A DNA stretch of 30,651 nt from Sulfurovum sp. GTDB lineage: Bacteria; Campylobacterota; Campylobacteria; Campylobacterales; Sulfurovaceae. The notes beneath the pieces are model-generated. The model was given only the letters and a program-made list of their open reading frames with translations, had not been told where the DNA came from and made no database searches. The DNA lies in NCBI GenBank assembly GCA_003978395.1, contig QNZV01000040.1, positions 1 to 30,651 on the forward strand. Reading direction: 5' to 3'. How positions within the stretch are numbered: the first letter of the stretch is position 1; every line of letters starts with the position of its first letter. This document shows, piece after piece, positions 1 through 7,494 of the stretch. The position numbers and the translations under genes were made by a program.

Positions 1-192
1 ACAAATGTTATCTCTTTTAATCTTCATCCCAATGGTACTATCTCTGATTTACGCTTAAAAACACGTATTGGATATAGGGCTTTAGATGATAATACGCTCT
101 CTTTAATTAAAACAGCTTATCGAGAGTACCCTTATCCAAGTACGACAACACGAATTATTTTTTATGTGACCTATTCGATTTATGGGTATTAA
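1..192 (+). CDS. TonB family energy transducer, C-terminal fragment
   Basis: The window opens inside a reading frame that ends at TAA 190-192 and leaves 63 residues. The pattern is that of a TonB C-terminal domain: a hydrophobic beta-strand followed by 'NGTISDLRL', then a 'LDDNTLSLIKTAYREYPYP' helix, then a final beta-strand 'RIIFYVTYSIYG'. In the family this periplasmic domain contacts the TonB box of outer-membrane receptors and passes on energy from ExbB/ExbD. The N-terminal membrane anchor and proline-rich linker lie outside the window, so full length and partners cannot be judged. The gene ends 58 nt before yebC, which has its own promoter. Confidence 0.72.
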   Translation, partial: TNVISFNLHPNGTISDLRLKTRIGYRALDDNTLSLIKTAYREYPYPSTTTRIIFYVTYSIYGY

Positions 193-215
193 CTATTTTT
201 GCATTGAAATTTGGT

Positions 216-221
216 TATAAT
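216..221 (+). promoter_or_regulatory. Putative sigma-70 -10 box for yebC
   Basis: A perfect TATAAT lies 30 nt upstream of the yebC start. No convincing -35 hexamer is present, which is usual for Campylobacterota, where a periodic AT-rich upstream region often replaces it. An AAGGA ribosome site at 240-244 precedes the ATG at 251. Confidence 0.55.
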
Positions 222-250
222 TTCAACAATTATACATAGAAGGACAGACA

Positions 251-988
251 ATGGGTAGAGCGTTTGAATACCGTAAAGCAGCAAAAATGAAGAGATGGGG
301 GGCGATGTCTAAAATTTTCCCTAAATTAGGAAAAGTTATTACTATGGCAGCTAAAGCAGGAGTTCCTGACCCTGATATGAACCCTAGACTTCGTACAGCT
401 ATTCTTACAGCAAAAGCTCAAAATATGCCAAAGCACAACATTGAAGCAGCGATTAAAAGAGCTTCGGGAAAAGACTCTATTGATATTCGTGAGATGCATT
501 ATGAAGCAAAAGGTCCTTATGGAACGCAATTTATTATTGATTGTGCTACCGATAACGGAACACGAACAGTTGCCAATGTAAAAGCAATACTCGTTAGAAA
601 TAAGGCTGAGATGCTTACCTCTGGTTCTTTAAATTTTATGTTTACACGTAAATCAGTCTTTACCTTTGATAAAACAGACGAAATGGATATTGAAGAGCTT
701 GAGCTTGAACTTATTGATGCAGGTTTGGAAGAGATAGAAGAAGATGTTGAGCCACAAGAAGATGCTGATGATAAACAAATTGTTAGAATATTTGGAGCAT
801 TTGAAGCGTTTGGAGATTTATCTAAAGCACTTGAAGGGATGAATATAGAAGTGACTAAAGGGGAACATCAATATATCGCTAATATGCCAATTGACTTGAA
901 TGATGAGCAGATGGAAGAGCTGGATATTTTAATTGATAAACTTGAAGAAGATGAAGATGTTCAAGCTGTTTATACCAATATAAACTAA
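251..988 (+). CDS. yebC: YebC/PmpR (TACO1) family protein
   Basis: This 245-aa protein has the usual YebC length and the typical opening 'MGRAFEYRKAAKMKRWGAM', followed by the conserved 'MPKHNIEAAIKRASG' and 'YGTQFIIDCATDNGTRT' segments. The C-terminal half is acidic, as in the family. YebC proteins were long annotated as DNA-binding regulators; established work on the YebC/TACO1 group also supports a translation role in easing ribosome stalling. The gene has its own -10 box and a strong SD, and is followed at once by an intrinsic terminator at 994-1018, so it is probably transcribed alone. The start is well fixed by the AAGGA site and the conserved N-terminus. Confidence 0.95.
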   Translation: MGRAFEYRKAAKMKRWGAMSKIFPKLGKVITMAAKAGVPDPDMNPRLRTAILTAKAQNMPKHNIEAAIKRASGKDSIDIREMHYEAKGPYGTQFIIDCATDNGTRTVANVKAILVRNKAEMLTSGSLNFMFTRKSVFTFDKTDEMDIEELELELIDAGLEEIEEDVEPQEDADDKQIVRIFGAFEAFGDLSKALEGMNIEVTKGEHQYIANMPIDLNDEQMEELDILIDKLEEDEDVQAVYTNIN

Positions 989-993
989 GAGTT

Positions 994-1018
994 GGTCGGT
1001 AATCCGACCTTATTTTTT
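994..1018 (+). terminator. Intrinsic terminator of yebC
   Basis: A perfect 6-bp GC-rich stem (GGTCGG at 994-999, CCGACC at 1004-1009) has a TAAT loop and is followed by a T-rich tail (1010-1018). It lies 6 nt past the yebC stop. The minus strand has no T-run after the hairpin, so it should work only for yebC, even though it abuts the end of the convergent gene. Confidence 0.85.
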
Positions 1019-1294
1019 CTCTTTACATTGAGCTTCTATATAAAAACTTCCAAATGGAATGAGTGAAGCTACAAAAAATATAAATGCCTCTTTTTTAGAA
1101 AAAGGTACTTCCTCTGTTGCCATAATCAGTTGATAGACAAATCCTATAAATAGAACTCCATGAATCATTCCTGCTATTTTGGTTGCTATTGGAAAACCTG
1201 CCATATGTTTTAATGGCATTGCAACAAAAAGTAAAAAGAGATACGAGAACCCCTCTATTTTATTAATAAGTCGAAACTTTTTCAATTCGGACAC
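1010..1294 (-). CDS. DUF3817 family small membrane protein
   Basis: This 94-aa protein is very hydrophobic and has three likely membrane helices: about residues 12-30 ('IEGFSYLFLLFVAMPLKH'), 37-58 and 69-86. The 'EGFSYLFLLFVAMPLK' stretch followed by 'HGVLFIGFVYQL' matches the DUF3817 (YdzA-like) integral membrane family, whose function is unknown. It stands alone and convergent to yebC; its stop codon sits in the T-tail of the yebC terminator. The C-terminus is charged ('EAQCKEKK') and probably cytoplasmic. Family assignment is from the sequence pattern; no function is claimed. Confidence 0.8.
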   Translation of the reverse strand: MSELKKFRLINKIEGFSYLFLLFVAMPLKHMAGFPIATKIAGMIHGVLFIGFVYQLIMATEEVPFSKKEAFIFFVASLIPFGSFYIEAQCKEKK

Positions 1295-1373
1295 ATTTAC
1301 TCCTATTTTTTATTATCAGTATATCAAAAAAACATTAGTTTTCTCTTACACCCTAAATTTATTAACATTTGGC

Positions 1374-1379
1374 TAAAAT
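1374..1379 (+). promoter_or_regulatory. Putative -10 box for glyS
   Basis: A TAAAAT hexamer lies 33 nt before the glyS ATG, in an AT-rich upstream region with no clear -35 box. An AGGAT ribosome site lies about 10 nt before the start codon. Confidence 0.4.
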
Positions 1380-1412
1380 TCCACTATTAATTATCAATAG
1401 GATAACAACAGT

Positions 1413-3461
1413 ATGACAAAATCACTTCTTATAGAGATTGGTGTAGAGGAACTTCCTGCTATACCACTACTTAAAATTGTAAAAAACATAGAAAAATCAT
1501 GGAAAAATATTTTAGATGAATATCGTTTGACTTCTGATTTTGAATTTATATATACACCACGCCGTTTGGTTCTTAAGCACGATTCTATTGCTCTAAAACA
1601 AGCAGACGATACCATTGAATTTTTTGGTCCACCATTGATGGTGGCGTTTCGTGATGGAGCAGTGACCAAAGCAGGAGAAGGGTTTGCTCGTAAGTGTGGT
1701 GTACGTTTTGAAGAGCTTGGACAATTTGAAAAAAATGGAAAAGAGTGTTTATATTTCAAAAAAGAGCAAAAGGGAACAGCAACCGTTGAACTTCTTGAAG
1801 AGATGCTTTTAAAGTGGTTAGATTCAATGGCATTTGGCAAAATGATGCGTTGGGGTAGTCGAACAGATGAGTTTATTCGTCCTATTCGTTGGCTACAAGT
1901 GCGTCTTGATAATGATTCTGTTGATGTTGCACTGTTTGGAGTAGAATCAGATACAAAAACTTTTGTTCATCGAATGGTTAACTTTGATGCAGTAGAAGTG
2001 CCTGATGTTTTAGCTTATAATCAGATTTTAGCCGATGGAAAAGTATCTCTCTATCCAAAAGATAGAGAAGTAAAAATCTTGGCTGAGTTTGATGAGCTAG
2101 AAGCAGAGCATACGATTACAATAGAGAGAGATTTAGAGCTTTTAGCTGAAATCGTGGCTATCACTGAAAATCCTAAGGCACTTTTAGGCTCTTTTGATGA
2201 GCTTTTTTTAGAGTTGCCTCCTGAAGCAATTATTACCTCTATGAAAGAGCATCAACGCTATTTCCCTGTATTTGAAAATAATAAATTAAGCAATAAGTTT
2301 ATAGTTGTTTCCAATGCTGTAACCGAAGATTATACCAAAGTTATCGAGGGGAATGAACGTGTTTTAAAACCACGTTTGGCTGATGGTCTGTTCTTTTATA
2401 GAAACGATTTAAATCGTGGGCTGATTACCGATGGTCTTGAGAAGATTACTTTTATGGATGGGCTTGGGAGTTTAACCGATAAGATTAATCGTGAAAAGAG
2501 TATTGCAGGAAAACTCCTCTCTCTATACATTAAACAAGTAGAAAAAGAGACAAGAAAAAGTGAAACAGAACTGATTGCTTTGATGGATGAAACAGTTGCT
2601 TTAGCAAAAGCCGATTTAACATCTGAGATGGTGTATGAGTTTACAGAGCTTCAAGGTCTTATGGGATATTATTATGCAAAAGCTTTGGGTAAAGATAGTT
2701 TGGTTTCACAAGCAATTAAAGAGCAATATTTCCCATTAGGAGAGGGAGCAGAGCTTCCATCTTCTACTTTTTCAGCTATTGTTGCGATGTCAATTAAGCT
2801 TGATACATTAATTGGACTCTTCTCTGTAGGAAAAATTCCAACAGGTTCAAAAGACCCTTTTGCTCTGCGTCGTGCTGTTAATGGAATTGTTCGTATGGTT
2901 ACGACTTATAATTTACCATTTAATATAGATGATATTTTAGAGATGCTTAATGAGCTTTATAGTGATTATGAGACTCAAAAGTTAAAAGAGTTTATCGTAG
3001 AAAGAGTTAAAAAATCACTACAAGCAAACCCTTCTGTAATAACTGCTGTTTTAGAATCAGGCGAGAGAGATATAAATGAGATAGTTAAAAAAGTCTCTGC
3101 TCTAAATTCTATTGTCTCTACAGAGAGTTTTAAAGAAGAGTTCTCTACCTTTAAGCGTGTGGCTAATATTTCAAAAGAGGTTAATTTGGACAATGAATTA
3201 ACTGTTGATGTTGACTTATTTTCACAAAGCATTGAATCTGAACTCTATCATGAGTATAAAAAGAGTGTAGAAAAAGAGTACAACAGTTATGAAGAGAAGC
3301 TAAAAGCGATGTTTGCATTAAAACCAAAATTAGATTGTTATTTTGATGATGTTATGGTCAATGTAGATGAGGTTGTAATTAAAAATAATCGTAAAAACAT
3401 GGTGGCTTCTATCTATAAATCATTCAAAGAGATAGCCGATATAAAAGAGATTTCTATCTAA
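1413..3461 (+). CDS. glyS: Glycine--tRNA ligase beta subunit
   Basis: At 682 aa this is close to the usual length of the beta subunit of the bacterial alpha2beta2 glycyl-tRNA synthetase. It begins with the family's 'LLIEIGVEELPA' motif, contains 'PTGSKDPFALRRAVNGIVR' near residues 475-495, and has the 'MKEHQRYFPVF' motif near 275-285. The C-terminal region (about 560-680) is the helical anticodon-binding domain. The beta subunit mainly binds and positions tRNA-Gly; the catalytic alpha subunit (glyQ) is not in this window, so the two are unlinked here. The gene appears monocistronic: an upstream -10 box precedes it and about 175 nt without an obvious gene follow. Confidence 0.97.
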   Translation: MTKSLLIEIGVEELPAIPLLKIVKNIEKSWKNILDEYRLTSDFEFIYTPRRLVLKHDSIALKQADDTIEFFGPPLMVAFRDGAVTKAGEGFARKCGVRFEELGQFEKNGKECLYFKKEQKGTATVELLEEMLLKWLDSMAFGKMMRWGSRTDEFIRPIRWLQVRLDNDSVDVALFGVESDTKTFVHRMVNFDAVEVPDVLAYNQILADGKVSLYPKDREVKILAEFDELEAEHTITIERDLELLAEIVAITENPKALLGSFDELFLELPPEAIITSMKEHQRYFPVFENNKLSNKFIVVSNAVTEDYTKVIEGNERVLKPRLADGLFFYRNDLNRGLITDGLEKITFMDGLGSLTDKINREKSIAGKLLSLYIKQVEKETRKSETELIALMDETVALAKADLTSEMVYEFTELQGLMGYYYAKALGKDSLVSQAIKEQYFPLGEGAELPSSTFSAIVAMSIKLDTLIGLFSVGKIPTGSKDPFALRRAVNGIVRMVTTYNLPFNIDDILEMLNELYSDYETQKLKEFIVERVKKSLQANPSVITAVLESGERDINEIVKKVSALNSIVSTESFKEEFSTFKRVANISKEVNLDNELTVDVDLFSQSIESELYHEYKKSVEKEYNSYEEKLKAMFALKPKLDCYFDDVMVNVDEVVIKNNRKNMVASIYKSFKEIADIKEISI

Positions 3462-3483
3462 AAATAATTGTTTCTATTAGTAT

Positions 3484-3489
3484 TATAAT
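3484..3489 (+). promoter_or_regulatory. Candidate -10 box in the glyS-tgt gap
   Basis: A perfect TATAAT occurs 23 nt after the glyS stop. It points towards the candidate small gene at 3637-3750 and would give a leader of about 140 nt containing the AT-rich palindrome at 3529-3560. The region is AT-rich, so a chance match is quite possible. Confidence 0.3.
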
Positions 3490-3528
3490 AGGGACAGTTT
3501 AAAAGTAATAATATATATTTCTATAGGA

Positions 3529-3560
3529 CTTAAATACTTAATTAAATTAATATATTTAAG
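3529..3560. repeat. AT-rich nested palindrome
   Basis: An outer perfect 8-bp inverted repeat (CTTAAATA at 3529-3536, TATTTAAG at 3553-3560) encloses a second near-palindrome (TTAATT-A-AATTAA). The 32-nt element contains no GC-rich core and has no terminator-like tail. It could be an operator, an RNA hairpin in the leader of the small gene downstream, or chance in AT-rich DNA. Confidence 0.4.
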
Positions 3561-3636
3561 TTTTAATTTAAATTCTATCGAATAAAATACTCATACAGGA
3601 AAAAATAAATTTAATAACTAAGGGTAGAAAAATATT

Positions 3637-3750
3637 ATGAATAGAAATGAAGTGATAAAAATTGCAATAGAGCATGGCTGTAGAACCGTTAAAGAGTTTG
3701 CTGAATTTATAAGGTTTTATAATGAAGGTTTACGTGTTATTGATGGATAA
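3637..3750 (+). CDS. Candidate 37-aa small protein
   Basis: An ATG at 3637 opens a 37-codon frame ending at TAA 3748-3750, directly before the terminator hairpin shared with tgt. The peptide begins 'MNRNEVIKIAIEHGCRTVKE' and continues 'FAEFIRFYNEGLRVIDG'. It looks like two amphipathic helices split by a 'HGCRT' turn, with normal composition rather than the low-complexity content expected of random AT-rich DNA. The upstream 'AAGGGTAGAAAAATATT' gives a possible but distant SD. I do not recognise a family. It could be a real small protein, a helix-turn-helix fragment, or a remnant of a longer gene. Confidence 0.42.
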   Translation: MNRNEVIKIAIEHGCRTVKEFAEFIRFYNEGLRVIDG

Positions 3751-3778
3751 AAAGAGAAAATCATTTTTCTCTTTTTTT
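3749..3778. terminator. Bidirectional terminator between small ORF and tgt
   Basis: Arms AAAAAGAGAAAA (3749-3760) and TTTTCTCTTTTT form a long A/T-rich stem with a very short loop, with T-runs on both strands. The tgt stop codon (TCA on plus, 3761-3763) lies in the loop, and the small ORF's stop overlaps the left arm. It can serve both convergent transcripts. The stem is weak in GC, so efficiency is uncertain. Confidence 0.6.
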
Positions 3779-4882
3779 ATAAAAATCTTTTTTAAATTCT
3801 TGAAATGTTCCATTTAAAATAGCTTTACGCATCTCTTTCATGAGATTTAAGTAGTAGTAGAGATTATGAATTGTTCCCAATCTAAAATAGGTAATTTCTC
3901 TGGCTCTATAGAGATGACATAGGTAGGCTTTTGAATAGGTTTTACATACCATACAGTTACATTCAGGATCAAGAGTCTCATTGTCCTCTTTAAATCGTGC
4001 TGCCTTGATGTTTACTTTCCCATAAGAGGTAAATAGTGTACCATTTCGTGCATTTCTAGTGGGCATAACACAGTCAAACATGTCAACTCCACGTTCTACA
4101 TTTTCTACCAAATCTTCAGGTGTTCCTACACCCATTAAATATCGTGGTTTATCTATTGGCATAAATTGTGTTGTCCACTCAACTGTATCGTACATCTCTT
4201 GGTTGACTTCTCCTACAGAAAGCCCTCCTATCGCAAAACCATCATAATCTAAAGCACAAAGCTCTTTTGCCGATTTCTCTCTAAATGCTTTGTCTGTACC
4301 ACCTTGAATAATGGCAAAAATATTTTGAGTCAAGGCTCTACCTTGCTTCTGATTGGCTCGGTGATACTCTATGGACTCTTCTGCCCAACGGGTAGTACGC
4401 TCTATACTTGATTTTATACGCTCTTGTGTTGCAGGAAGTGCTACCAAGTCATCTAAAATCATCATGATGTCTGAGCCTAAGTTGTATTGAATATCCAAAA
4501 CTTTTTTGGGTGTAAAGTAGTGGGAGCTTCCATCAATATGGCTTCTAAAGGTAATCCCCCCCTCATCTATTTTGACATTGTCCGAAAGAGAAAATGCTTG
4601 AAATCCACCAGAGTCAGTCAAAAAACTTTTTGGAAACTGTGTAAATCCATGTAATTTTCCCATCTTATGAATGACATTATCTCCAGGGCGTAAATATAAA
4701 TGATAAGTATTACCTAAAATAATAGAAGGTTTAATAAAGGTTGCTAAATCAGTAGCATCAAGAGCTTTTACAGCACCAACTGTACCAACAGGCATAAAAA
4801 CAGGAGTTTGAATGGTTGAATGTGCAGTTTTTATAGTACAAGCTCGGGCTTTTCCATCGGTTTTATCTAGTTGAAAATCCAT
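3761..4882 (-). CDS. tgt: Queuine tRNA-ribosyltransferase (TGT)
   Basis: This 373-aa enzyme exchanges guanine at position 34 of GUN-anticodon tRNAs for the queuosine precursor preQ1. The family signatures are all present: 'TPVFMPVGTVGAVKAL' near the start, 'LTDSGGFQAFSL' with the substrate-binding Asp near residue 90, 'GGLSVGE' near 220, and the zinc site 'CNCMVC' followed by a His about 25 residues later ('GTIHNL'). The start is supported by AAGGAT just upstream and by the conserved N-terminus. It is divergent from the COG3400 gene and ends in a hairpin shared with the facing small ORF. Other queuosine genes are not in the window. Confidence 0.97.
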   Translation of the reverse strand: MDFQLDKTDGKARACTIKTAHSTIQTPVFMPVGTVGAVKALDATDLATFIKPSIILGNTYHLYLRPGDNVIHKMGKLHGFTQFPKSFLTDSGGFQAFSLSDNVKIDEGGITFRSHIDGSSHYFTPKKVLDIQYNLGSDIMMILDDLVALPATQERIKSSIERTTRWAEESIEYHRANQKQGRALTQNIFAIIQGGTDKAFREKSAKELCALDYDGFAIGGLSVGEVNQEMYDTVEWTTQFMPIDKPRYLMGVGTPEDLVENVERGVDMFDCVMPTRNARNGTLFTSYGKVNIKAARFKEDNETLDPECNCMVCKTYSKAYLCHLYRAREITYFRLGTIHNLYYYLNLMKEMRKAILNGTFQEFKKDFYKKREK

Positions 4883-4913
4883 TGTGTTATAATTATCCTT
4901 AATAAAAAATGTT

Positions 4914-4927
4914 ATTATATCTAAAAT
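4914..4927. promoter_or_regulatory. Overlapping divergent promoters tgt / COG3400 gene
   Basis: Within 61 nt between the two divergent genes, a minus-strand TATAAT (plus 4914-4919) points to tgt and a plus-strand TAAAAT (4922-4927) points to the COG3400 gene. The two -10 boxes are only 2 nt apart, so polymerase binding at one should exclude the other. Confidence 0.4.
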
Positions 4928-4943
4928 GACAAGAAAGAGTTAA

Positions 4944-6362
4944 ATGAAAAATGTATTAATCTTAGCAAGTGGGGAGATAGCAAAAGAGTTTGTACAGAGG
5001 GTTAGTCGAAGTCGTATTAATGAGAATCATTATTATATTTCATTTTCCAAAGAGTCTGCATCTGTAAAAACATGTATGGAGAATATTACCTGTATAAATA
5101 TTGACCCCACCTCATATATGAGATTAAAACAAGTGATGTCTGATAAAGAGTTTAGAGTCGTTTTTATTGTAATGGAGGATAATACAGAGTCTTTATATAC
5201 TTTAAAAAATATACGTATGATTGACCCTAAAATATTGGTAGTTTTTGTCAGTAGTGGTAATGACAAAATACCATTAGATGATGAAAATATTACTATTATT
5301 GATAGTAATGAGATTGTCGCAGGGACTCTTTATGAAAAACTACCTAATGTTCCAATAGTAGCTAAAAATATTGGCTTAGGAAAAGGAGAAATCATAGAAG
5401 TTCTTGTTCCTGTAGGTTCTAGTTTTGCTTTTCGTCATGTGGGTTCAATTTCACATAGAAAGTGGAGAGTTGTTGCTATTTACCGTAATGAAAAACAGAT
5501 TTTACCCAATCCTGCAACCATGATTTTACCCAATGATAGATTAATTGTTATGGGGAACCCTATTGTCTTAGAAGGAGTCTATAAAAAGATTAATAGACGA
5601 CAAGGTGTTTTTCCTGAGCCTTTTGGTCGAAATTTATATCTTATTTTGGACAGTGAATCTGAAAAAGAAGATATTCTGTTACAGATGAATGAGGCTGTTT
5701 TTCTCAGTAATCAACTCTCAAAAACAAAGCTTTATGTTCGTCTAATTTCTATTAATAACTTTGAACTGATTGAGGAGTTACGTGTTTTTGAAAATGAACA
5801 TGTCTCTCTTTTACTCTCCTATGAAGATGAAAAAATTTTTCAAGATATTGATTATGATATAAGTCAATTTGATATTGGTCTGTTTCTTGTAAACAATAGA
5901 CTTTTTTTTAAAAAAAATTATAAAGAGTATCTCTATGATTTAACACGCCCAATTTATCTTTTTGGAGAAAAGTCTCTTTATAATATAAAAGATGCAATTA
6001 TCTTAATAAGTAATGAAGTAGAGATGGAATCACTCTCCTCTTCTGTTTTTGATTTCTCAGAGAGTTTGGGTCTTTCACTCTCTTTATGTGATTATAATCC
6101 AGAGGGGGATTTTGAAGAGAATTATAATATTATTGAACACTATGAATCAATATCAAGACTCTATAATTTAAGAATTACCATTGAGAAGAAACGTGTTAAT
6201 CCTGTTCGTGAACTTTTGAAGAAAGAGAAAATTTTATATATTGCTCCTTTTTCAAAAAATATTAGAGATACCTCTTTTATTAGTTTTTTATCAACAGAAG
6301 TGAGTCATTATTTTTTATCAATAAAAAAACATCCACAACTTTTAATTCCTGTAGATAATTAA
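4944..6362 (+). CDS. COG3400-like protein with TrkA_C (RCK_C) domain
   Basis: This 472-aa soluble protein has an N-terminal Rossmann-like half ('MKNVLILASGEIAKEFVQRV', then a 'VVFIVMEDN' strand) resembling TrkA_N, and a TrkA_C-like ligand-binding domain at about residues 140-215 ('GEIIEVLVPVGSSFAFRHVG ... NDRLIVMGNP'). The remaining 250 residues are not recognisable. No membrane segment is evident. Proteins of this architecture are encoded beside tgt and aroB in Campylobacterota; the RCK part suggests binding of a small ligand and gating of an ion transporter, but no TrkH/KtrB-like partner is encoded here. The typical nucleotide-binding GxGxxG is altered to 'ASGEIA'. Confidence 0.75.
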   Translation: MKNVLILASGEIAKEFVQRVSRSRINENHYYISFSKESASVKTCMENITCINIDPTSYMRLKQVMSDKEFRVVFIVMEDNTESLYTLKNIRMIDPKILVVFVSSGNDKIPLDDENITIIDSNEIVAGTLYEKLPNVPIVAKNIGLGKGEIIEVLVPVGSSFAFRHVGSISHRKWRVVAIYRNEKQILPNPATMILPNDRLIVMGNPIVLEGVYKKINRRQGVFPEPFGRNLYLILDSESEKEDILLQMNEAVFLSNQLSKTKLYVRLISINNFELIEELRVFENEHVSLLLSYEDEKIFQDIDYDISQFDIGLFLVNNRLFFKKNYKEYLYDLTRPIYLFGEKSLYNIKDAIILISNEVEMESLSSSVFDFSESLGLSLSLCDYNPEGDFEENYNIIEHYESISRLYNLRITIEKKRVNPVRELLKKEKILYIAPFSKNIRDTSFISFLSTEVSHYFLSIKKHPQLLIPVDN

Positions 6363-6396
6363 TTGTCTATTAAGTCTTTTAAATATTAAGATAAGG

Positions 6397-6402
6397 TAAA
6401 AT
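6397..6402 (+). promoter_or_regulatory. Putative -10 box for aroB
   Basis: A TAAAAT hexamer lies 40 nt before aroB in the 79-nt gap after the COG3400 gene. It could start the run aroB to bioV, whose later junctions are all short or overlapping. Confidence 0.35.
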
Positions 6403-6441
6403 TAGAGTTATATTAATTCATACAAATAGGCTTAAAAAATC

Positions 6442-7491
6442 ATGATTGTACCAATTCATTTAGAGAACCAAACAGCTATAAAATACGATGTTATTATTGA
6501 TGCTCTACCAATACTAACATTTAATCGCAAGGTTGCTATTGTGACCAATACAACCGTTTCAGATTTACATTTAGAGACTCTATTATCCAAAATCAAAGCA
6601 TCTGAAATTCATGTGGTTACTATTTCAGATGGTGAAGAGTATAAGACATTAGAGACAGTTGAGCATATATTAGATAATCTTTTTACCTTTAAATTAGATA
6701 GAAAATCTCTTCTTATTGCATTGGGTGGTGGTGTAATCGGAGATATGACTGGATTTACAGCATCGCTCTATCAACGTGGTATTGGATTTATCCAAGTACC
6801 TACAACACTACTCTCACAAGTAGATGCAAGTGTTGGTGGTAAAACGGGAGTAAATAATAAATATGGTAAAAATCTTATAGGTGCATTTTATCAACCGGAA
6901 GCTGTCTATATTGATACAGATTTTTTAAAGACTTTACCAAGGAGAGAGTTTTCTGCAGGTATTGCTGAAATTATAAAAATGGCTGTAATGTTTGATAGAG
7001 ACTATTTTGATTTCTTACAAGAGGCAGATTTTTCAGATAAAATAGATTTGGAAAAAGTGATAGAACGCTCAGTTTCACTCAAAGCAGAAGTTGTTAACTT
7101 AGATGAGAAAGAGGCAGGTATTCGTGCTGTTCTTAATTATGGTCATACCTTTGGGCATGTCATTGAAAATGAGACAAATTACAAACAGTATCTTCATGGA
7201 GAGGCTGTAGCCATTGGTATGGTTATGGCAAATAGACTCTCTGTAGAGTTGGGTTTAATGTCCGAAGAGGAGTCGAATCTTGTTACAGAACTTTTGATTA
7301 AACATCAGTTACCTGTTTATTATGAGATTCAAGATGTAGATATTTTTTATGATAAATTTTTCTTGGATAAAAAATCAGCAAACAATAAAATAAAATTTAT
7401 TTTAGCCAAAGGGATTGGTGGACATATGGTATGTGATGATATTGATATTAGTCTGCTTAAAAAAGTTTTATTAAGCTTTGCAAGGCTATAA
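6442..7491 (+). CDS. aroB: 3-dehydroquinate synthase
   Basis: This 349-aa enzyme converts DAHP to 3-dehydroquinate in the shikimate pathway, using NAD+ and a divalent metal. Diagnostic segments are 'DGEEYKTLETVEHILD', the NAD-binding 'ALGGGVIGDMTGFTASLYQRG', 'VPTTLLSQVDASVGGKTGVN', and the metal-binding 'LNYGHTFGHVIEN' and 'HGEAVAIGM'. Length is normal and no key motif is missing. The next gene starts 3 nt after its stop, so the two are almost certainly co-transcribed. No other shikimate gene is adjacent. Confidence 0.97.
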   Translation: MIVPIHLENQTAIKYDVIIDALPILTFNRKVAIVTNTTVSDLHLETLLSKIKASEIHVVTISDGEEYKTLETVEHILDNLFTFKLDRKSLLIALGGGVIGDMTGFTASLYQRGIGFIQVPTTLLSQVDASVGGKTGVNNKYGKNLIGAFYQPEAVYIDTDFLKTLPRREFSAGIAEIIKMAVMFDRDYFDFLQEADFSDKIDLEKVIERSVSLKAEVVNLDEKEAGIRAVLNYGHTFGHVIENETNYKQYLHGEAVAIGMVMANRLSVELGLMSEEESNLVTELLIKHQLPVYYEIQDVDIFYDKFFLDKKSANNKIKFILAKGIGGHMVCDDIDISLLKKVLLSFARL

Positions 7492-7494
7492 AAT

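Noticed and set aside
4059..4247. Plus-strand open frame inside tgt and similar antisense frames within glyS, rpoD, purC and ctp
   Set aside because: Each lies wholly within a gene with clear family motifs on the other strand and shows no independent signals.
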